The notes under the pieces are model-generated. The model made no database searches. It saw nothing but the letters and a program-made list of their open reading frames with translations, and was not told the DNA's origin. DNA of 64,000 bases, from positions 372,001-436,000 of the forward strand of contig NZ_JAHLQF010000003.1 of NCBI RefSeq assembly GCF_018918285.1, given 5' to 3'. This DNA is from Clostridium mobile. GTDB taxonomy: Bacteria; Bacillota; Clostridia; Clostridiales; Clostridiaceae. Positions 59,891 to 64,000 of the stretch are shown piece by piece (position 1 is the stretch's first letter; every line of letters starts with the position of its first letter). The position numbers were made by a program, and so were the translations under genes.

Positions 59891-61141
59891 ATGTTTAATA
59901 AACTAAAGATTGTAAATTATAAAAAATTCCTATGTTTATTTATGATATTAATGCTTAGTTTGAATTTTGGGGGATGTAAAAATAAGAAGGAAACTCAAAG
60001 AGGCGAGAAAAAATTAAATATATTCATTGATATAAAAGATAAACAAAGTTTAAATATAATAAAATTTTTAGTAGAAGAATTTGAGAAGGAAAATCCTAAA
60101 ATTAATATAACAATTAATAACTCTATTGGTATAAATAATGTAGAAGATGTGTCAAAAGAAAAAATAGGAGATATAATTGTTACTTCTAGAAATAAAATGA
60201 TAGAGTTGCAGAAGAAGGGATATTTAAATGATTTATCGAACTATTATGAAAAAAACAAAATTAATGAAAAATATTATAATATATTTAAATCGTATGGAAG
60301 ATACTGTGATAAATATTATGGTATGCCCATAATTCCATATACTATAGAAGTATTTTATAATAAAGAATCATTAGATAAACTAAAATTACCAACTCCAACA
60401 AAAATAAGTGATTTAGATAATCTCCTTAAAAATCTAAATCAATTATCTATTAGAGTACCTGTAATCCTAACAGAGGATTTGGATATCTATAACGCAATAT
60501 CATCTCTAGTAGTTAGAGATAAAGGAAATATGTATAAAATAGATTGTATATATGATTTCTCACAGGATTTTTATAAGGAAAGAAAAGAATTCCAAAGTCT
60601 ATTAGATGACATACAGGATTTATATAAAAAAGGAGTCATAAATAAAAATACTTTTGAATTAGGTAATGAGACTACAATAAAAAAATTTACTAATGGAGAT
60701 ATTCCTTTAATTATATCAACCTCTCATTATTATAATGAATTAAATAAACACAATATTGGACTAATAGAAGATTATGAATCTATGGTATCATTTAAAGGTA
60801 GTGTTCCAGTCATTGTTAATGCTTTGATATGCTTACCTGTAAATGGAGAAAGTGGTGAAGAAGTTGGTGAATTTATTAAATTTATATATAGCGATGAAAC
60901 TCAAAAGAAGCTTTTAGAAAAAGGTCATATAACAGGAAATATAAATGCTAATAAAGAGCTTACAGGAATTGGAACTACAATGAGAAAACATTTAGAAGAC
61001 AATAATGAGAATGGTATATTATTCGTCTATAATTTACCTGAAAATTTATATGTTGCACTAACATCTCAAATTGAAGAAATTTTATCTGGAAAGTATAATG
61101 GAAGGGAATGGGAAGATATTTTAAAAGAAGTCTATAAATAA
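59891..61141 (+). CDS. ABC-type extracellular substrate-binding lipoprotein (SBP family 1), orphan
   Basis: 416 aa from ATG 59891 (MFNKLKIVNYKKFL), with TTGGGGTGAG upstream; a GTG nine bases earlier lies in that site. Lipoprotein signal with lipobox FGGC (Cys29). Family features: KIGDIIVTSRNKMIELQKKGYL, YGMPIIPYTIEVFYNKESLDKLKLP (the hinge segment of sugar-binding proteins), and the C-terminal ATQI-like TSQIEEILSGKYNGREWEDIL. No permease or ATPase is near. The cargo, probably a sugar or polyol, is unknown. Confidence 0.88.
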   Translation: MFNKLKIVNYKKFLCLFMILMLSLNFGGCKNKKETQRGEKKLNIFIDIKDKQSLNIIKFLVEEFEKENPKINITINNSIGINNVEDVSKEKIGDIIVTSRNKMIELQKKGYLNDLSNYYEKNKINEKYYNIFKSYGRYCDKYYGMPIIPYTIEVFYNKESLDKLKLPTPTKISDLDNLLKNLNQLSIRVPVILTEDLDIYNAISSLVVRDKGNMYKIDCIYDFSQDFYKERKEFQSLLDDIQDLYKKGVINKNTFELGNETTIKKFTNGDIPLIISTSHYYNELNKHNIGLIEDYESMVSFKGSVPVIVNALICLPVNGESGEEVGEFIKFIYSDETQKKLLEKGHITGNINANKELTGIGTTMRKHLEDNNENGILFVYNLPENLYVALTSQIEEILSGKYNGREWEDILKEVYK

Positions 61142-61169
61142 AAATAGTGGTGAGATCACCACTATTTTT
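61140..61169. terminator. Bidirectional terminator between binding protein and perR
   Basis: AAAAATAGTGGTGA (61140-61153) pairs perfectly with TCACCACTATTTTT (61156-61169). The symmetric A- and T-runs let it act in both directions; it covers the perR stop codon. Confidence 0.9.
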
Positions 61170-61572
61170 CCTTACAACCTTTACATACTCCATAGAAATA
61201 AACTTGATTTGTAAGAACATCATAATCTGTATGAGAAGAAATTTTCTCATTTAAATCTTGAAAGCATACTTCTATATCATCTACTTTACCGCACTGAAGA
61301 CATTGAATATGAGAATGAGGGCAGGTATTTCCATCATATCTAAAATTACCTTCACCTACATTAATCTCTTGTACAAGATGTACTTCTACTAATGTTTTTA
61401 ATGCTTTATATACCGTAGCTAAACTCATTGTAGGGTATTCTTCTTGTAATGCTTTATATATTACTTCAGCAGAAGGGTGTTCTTTTGTAGACTTTAAATA
61501 TTTATACACTGCAATGCGTTGTGGAGTTAATTTTAATTTTTTATCTTTAAATATAGCAGTTATATTATCCAT
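61162..61572 (-). CDS. perR: Peroxide-responsive repressor PerR (Fur family)
   Basis: 136 aa from ATG 61572 (MDNITAIFKDKKLKLTPQR), with GGAAGG at better spacing than for the ATG nine bases earlier. Winged helix: HPSAEVIYKALQEEYPTMSLATVYKALKTL. All five regulatory metal ligands of Bacillus PerR are present with the same spacing (His32, Asp80, His86, His88, Asp99 here, each shifted by five), which favours PerR over Fur or Zur. The structural zinc site is CLQC plus CKGC. It lies downstream of znuCB on the same strand, but has its own promoter with a PerR box. Confidence 0.88.
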   Translation of the reverse strand: MDNITAIFKDKKLKLTPQRIAVYKYLKSTKEHPSAEVIYKALQEEYPTMSLATVYKALKTLVEVHLVQEINVGEGNFRYDGNTCPHSHIQCLQCGKVDDIEVCFQDLNEKISSHTDYDVLTNQVYFYGVCKGCKEK

Positions 61573-61602
61573 AAACACCATCCTTCCAATGTTATTTACA
61601 CT

Positions 61603-61631
61603 ATTATATAATAATTATTATTTGAAGTCAA
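61603..61631 (-). promoter_or_regulatory. perR promoter with an overlapping PerR box
   Basis: On the minus strand: TTGACT (61631-61626), 17 bases, TATAAT (61608-61603). The spacer contains an operator-like palindrome; 61606-61620 matches the PerR box TTATAATNATTATAA at 12 of 14 defined positions. This predicts autoregulation. Confidence 0.75.
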
Positions 61632-61669
61632 TTAATTTTAAATAAAAATTATTATTATAAAATTTTAAT

Positions 61670-62461
61670 CTATGATTTGTTTTTTCTAAAAATAATTATT
61701 AGTAATAATAAAACTACAGATGTAATTGCGATAGTTCCACCTGGGGCACAATCTATATAAAATGATAATATCAAACCTAGTAATATGTCAATAAAACCAA
61801 ATATGATAGATAGGAAAAAGGTTTGCTTAAATCCTCTTTTTAATTGTAGTGCTGTAGCTACTGGTATTGCAATTATAGATGAAATAACTAATATACCCAT
61901 TATTCTTATGGATAGAGATATTGTCGCTCCTACAAGTAAAGAAAATATATAGTTTACAAGTTTAACATTTATGCCTAATACTTTAGCTCCTTCTTCATCA
62001 AAGGTTATATATAGTAATTTATTATATAAATAGTATAATAATATGAAAGAAATTATACTCAATATAAACATAGTATACAGGTCTACTTTAGAAACAGTTA
62101 ATATGCTTCCAAACAAAAAAGAGTTTACATTTCCTGTTGCTCTACCAGAGCTTATTAATGTTATAGCCACTCCAACACTTAAAGTCATTATTATAACTAA
62201 GATAATTTCTTCATACCTTTTGTAGTAATTCCTAAGTAATTCTATTAGTAGTGCACAGATTGAAGTGAACATAAATGCAGATAATATTGGATTAAAATTT
62301 AATACAAGCCCTAGAGCTACTCCAGCAAAAGAAGCATGTGATAATGCATCTCCCATGGTAGAATATCTTTTTAAGACTAAAAAAGTACCTACTGAAGGAC
62401 ATATAATAGAAATAAGCAAAGTAGCTATAATGGCATTTTGTATAAAAGAATATTGTAACAT
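61670..62461 (-). CDS. znuB: Zinc/manganese ABC transporter permease
   Basis: The membrane subunit of a family 9 metal importer. 263 aa with about eight hydrophobic segments. The family signature ALSHASFAGVALG (near residue 38) and the GILVISSIIAIPVATALQL segment are present. AAGGAGGAA precedes the ATG. It follows the ATPase gene by 30 bases, and both are divergent from the binding protein. Cys and His are few, as usual for these permeases. Confidence 0.95.
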   Translation of the reverse strand: MLQYSFIQNAIIATLLISIICPSVGTFLVLKRYSTMGDALSHASFAGVALGLVLNFNPILSAFMFTSICALLIELLRNYYKRYEEIILVIIMTLSVGVAITLISSGRATGNVNSFLFGSILTVSKVDLYTMFILSIISFILLYYLYNKLLYITFDEEGAKVLGINVKLVNYIFSLLVGATISLSIRIMGILVISSIIAIPVATALQLKRGFKQTFFLSIIFGFIDILLGLILSFYIDCAPGGTIAITSVVLLLLIIIFRKNKS

Positions 62462-62491
62462 AAATTCCTCCTTAATTACTTTTCCTTTATA

Positions 62492-63127
62492 CTATTGAAG
62501 AAAATCCTCAATAGTATAAAAGTTCATTTCACCATTGGTCATTTTAACTATATGAGTAGAATTTTCTGTTACAGCTTTTAAATTATGTTCTACAGATACT
62601 ATTGTAATACCATGGTTTTTGTTTAATTCTCTAAGGAATGTATAAATTTCATCTTGGCTTTTTAAATCTATTCCTGTGGAAGGTTCATCTAATATTAGTA
62701 AATCTGGGTGTCCAACTAATGATCTTGAAATAAAAACCTTCTGTTGTTGTCCACCAGATAAATTACCTATAAGAGAATTCTTTAAATCTAATATACACAT
62801 TTGTTCTAAGCATTGATTGATTACATTTTTATCTTTTATTTTTAAATTTGCAGCATGACATTTTAATATTTCATAAACAGTAATAGGAAAGTCAGTATTG
62901 AAGTTAGCTCTTTGAGGAACATATCCTATTTTATTAGTATTTATACTTACACTTCCTTGACAAGGCTTTATAAGACCTAATATTAATTTTAACATAGTAC
63001 TTTTATAGCTTCCGTTTTCCCCGATAATAGATACATATGAACCTTTATTAATATGTAAGTTAATATTATTTAGCCCATATGGAGTTGAACCATTATAGGA
63101 AAAACATAAATTATCTATATTTATCAT
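62492..63127 (-). CDS. znuC: Zinc/manganese ABC transporter ATP-binding protein with atypical Walker A
   Basis: The ATPase of the metal importer. Start at ATG 63127 (MINIDNLCFSYNGST), because GGAGG lies 8 bases upstream; a start 15 bases earlier overlaps that site. 211 aa. The signature LSGGQQQKVFISRSLVG, Walker B LLILDEPSTGIDL and the switch His in VSVEHNLKAV are normal. Walker A reads GENGSYKST: Tyr41 (codon 63007-63005) replaces the Gly that normally precedes the Lys. Everything else looks functional. Confidence 0.94.
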   Translation of the reverse strand: MINIDNLCFSYNGSTPYGLNNINLHINKGSYVSIIGENGSYKSTMLKLILGLIKPCQGSVSINTNKIGYVPQRANFNTDFPITVYEILKCHAANLKIKDKNVINQCLEQMCILDLKNSLIGNLSGGQQQKVFISRSLVGHPDLLILDEPSTGIDLKSQDEIYTFLRELNKNHGITIVSVEHNLKAVTENSTHIVKMTNGEMNFYTIEDFLQ

Positions 63128-63176
63128 AGTGAATGCCTCCATGGAAAAATTCTAACATTTACATTATATACCCATA

Positions 63177-63191
63177 TGCAAATTATTTGCA
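63177..63191. promoter_or_regulatory. Metal-regulator operator 1 (znuCB side)
   Basis: TGCAAAT-T-ATTTGCA, a perfect 7-1-7 palindrome. It overlaps the -35 and spacer of a minus-strand promoter, TTGCAA (63193-63188 region), 18 bases, TATAAT near 63164-63169, that would serve znuCB. The 7-1-7 form is typical of Fur-family boxes; Zur is the likely binder. Confidence 0.75.
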
Positions 63192-63210
63192 ACATAATTG
63201 TATTATATAC

Positions 63211-63239
63211 TTGACAATGGAAAAAATTAATAATAATAT
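63211..63239 (+). promoter_or_regulatory. Promoter of znuA
   Basis: TTGACA (63211-63216), 17 bases, TAATAT (63234-63239). The predicted start near 63246 lies a few bases before operator 2. Confidence 0.75.
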
Positions 63240-63252
63240 GATATAGAGCAGA

Positions 63253-63273
63253 TAATGCAAATCATTTGCATTA
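63253..63273. promoter_or_regulatory. Metal-regulator operator 2 (znuA side)
   Basis: A perfect 10-1-10 palindrome: TAATGCAAAT, C, ATTTGCATTA. It sits right after the predicted znuA start point, where a bound repressor would block elongation or clearance. Its core is the same as operator 1; the centres are 79 bp apart. Confidence 0.8.
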
Positions 63274-63296
63274 GTTCTTGCGAAAGGTGGTATAAT

Positions 63297-64000
63297 ATGA
63301 AAAATAAAATTATATTAATAGTAATCACAATATTTTTATTTACGTTAAATGGATGTGATAGTAAAGAGCTATCAAATGGAAGCAACGACAACTCTAAGAT
63401 TGATGTAATAGTTACATTTAATCCTATGAGAGAGCTAGCAGAATACATAGGTGGAGATAAGGTAAATATAGAGGTAATAGTTCCAGATGGAGTAGAGGCC
63501 CATGATTTTGAATTAAAAGCAAAAGATATAATGAATATAAGCAAAGCGGATATGTTTGTTTATAATGGTTTTAACATGGAGCATTGGGTAGATAAACTAT
63601 TAGAAACAATAGATAAAGATACAGTAATAGTTGAAGCCTCTCAAGGGGTTGATCCTATAATAGTTTCAGAAGAAGAGAAGGATAACCACGACAATGACCA
63701 TAAACATGAGGGAGGCTATGATCCCCATACTTGGTTAGGATTAAGTACTGCCATTGTTCAAGCAAGGAATATAAAGGATGCTTTGGTTAAGGTAGATGGC
63801 AATAATAAGGACTATTATGAAAAAAATTTCAATGAGTTTAATAAAGAAGTCAATGAACTTTTAAATGAATATAAAACTAAATTTGAATTACTAGAAAATA
63901 AAAGTTTTGTTACCGGACATGAAGCCTTTAGTTACTTTTGTAGAGATTTTGGATTAGAACAAAGCAGCGTAGAAGGTGTATTTGCGGAAGGAGAGCCAAC
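63297..64000 (+). CDS. znuA: Zinc/manganese ABC transporter substrate-binding lipoprotein (runs off the window)
   Basis: The family 9 metal-binding protein, 234 complete codons before the window ends. AAAGGTGG precedes the ATG. Signal peptide MKNKIILIVITIFLFTLNGC puts the lipid on Cys20. Visible metal-site features: VEAHDFELKAKD (first His), a His-Asp-rich loop (DNHDNDHKHEGGYDPHTWLG) that favours zinc, and TGHEAFSYFC (third His). It is divergent from znuCB and shares the operator region with it. The C-terminal part is missing only because the window stops. Confidence 0.94.
   Translation, partial: MKNKIILIVITIFLFTLNGCDSKELSNGSNDNSKIDVIVTFNPMRELAEYIGGDKVNIEVIVPDGVEAHDFELKAKDIMNISKADMFVYNGFNMEHWVDKLLETIDKDTVIVEASQGVDPIIVSEEEKDNHDNDHKHEGGYDPHTWLGLSTAIVQARNIKDALVKVDGNNKDYYEKNFNEFNKEVNELLNEYKTKFELLENKSFVTGHEAFSYFCRDFGLEQSSVEGVFAEGEP

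Noticed and set aside
61582-61669. znuC-znuB-perR as a single operon with perR as Zur
   Set aside because: perR has its own consensus promoter and PerR box in this gap, and its ligand residues match PerR rather than Zur.
63227-63544. 105-residue minus-strand frame at the right edge
   Set aside because: It is antisense to znuA and its operator region; znuA has the lipobox, ribosome site and metal motifs.

Overview
The window looks like a chromosomal segment of a low-GC, spore-forming Firmicute, most likely Clostridium in the strict sense. The basis is very A+T-rich third codon positions, strong AGGAGG-type ribosome binding sites, and clostridial gene orders: gatCAB, tig-clpP-clpX-lonB-lonA-engB, and pyrBI-CFKDE-carAB with PyrR-type leaders. 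Small Cys-rich proteins and a bactofilin also fit. There is no rRNA gene, so the species cannot be fixed. I saw no prophage, insertion sequence, CRISPR array or integrase; the region is mostly core chromosome with a few accessory islands.

Layout. 0-4.6 kb: a truncated LysR regulator divergent from glutaminase and an AGCS symporter, then a GNAT acetyltransferase and an anchored protein of unknown role. 5-10.4 kb: pgi, a DUF188 protein, a seven-repeat triple-tyrosine protein next to a lytic transglycosylase, and an RsuA-type pseudouridine synthase. 10.5-10.6 kb: a strong candidate small RNA with two C-rich hairpin loops. 10.7-15.4 kb: YerC and an abgA-abgT-M20 operon. 15.6-23.6 kb: pcrA-ligA and gatCAB. 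24-28.4 kb: an orphan oligopeptide-binding lipoprotein, a 52-aa Cys protein, an unknown 464-aa protein, rdgB and a phosphodiesterase.

28.5-30.35 kb holds 21 tRNA genes made by a segmental duplication. A guanine-class riboswitch then precedes xpt and, with no intervening terminator, a BMP-type nucleoside ABC transporter. 36.2-46.4 kb is the whole pyrimidine operon. It carries two PyrR sites: a transcription attenuator before pyrB and, inside the operon, a leader before carA that appears to hide or expose the ribosome binding site. 47-55.8 kb encodes trigger factor, ClpP, ClpX, LonB, LonA and EngB.

55.9-58.5 kb holds a CPBP protease and a compact cluster of odd proteins: a 202-aa protein with about 33 cysteines, a 93-aa relative in architecture, an Arg-Asp repeat protein, and a convergent bactofilin. 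This resembles a spore-surface or envelope assembly locus and is the most likely place for undescribed biology. 58.7-64 kb has a WYL regulator, a C-rich 3' region, a second orphan binding lipoprotein, perR with a PerR box in its own promoter, and divergent znuCB/znuA controlled by two palindromes that are probably Zur sites. ZnuC has an unusual Walker A motif.
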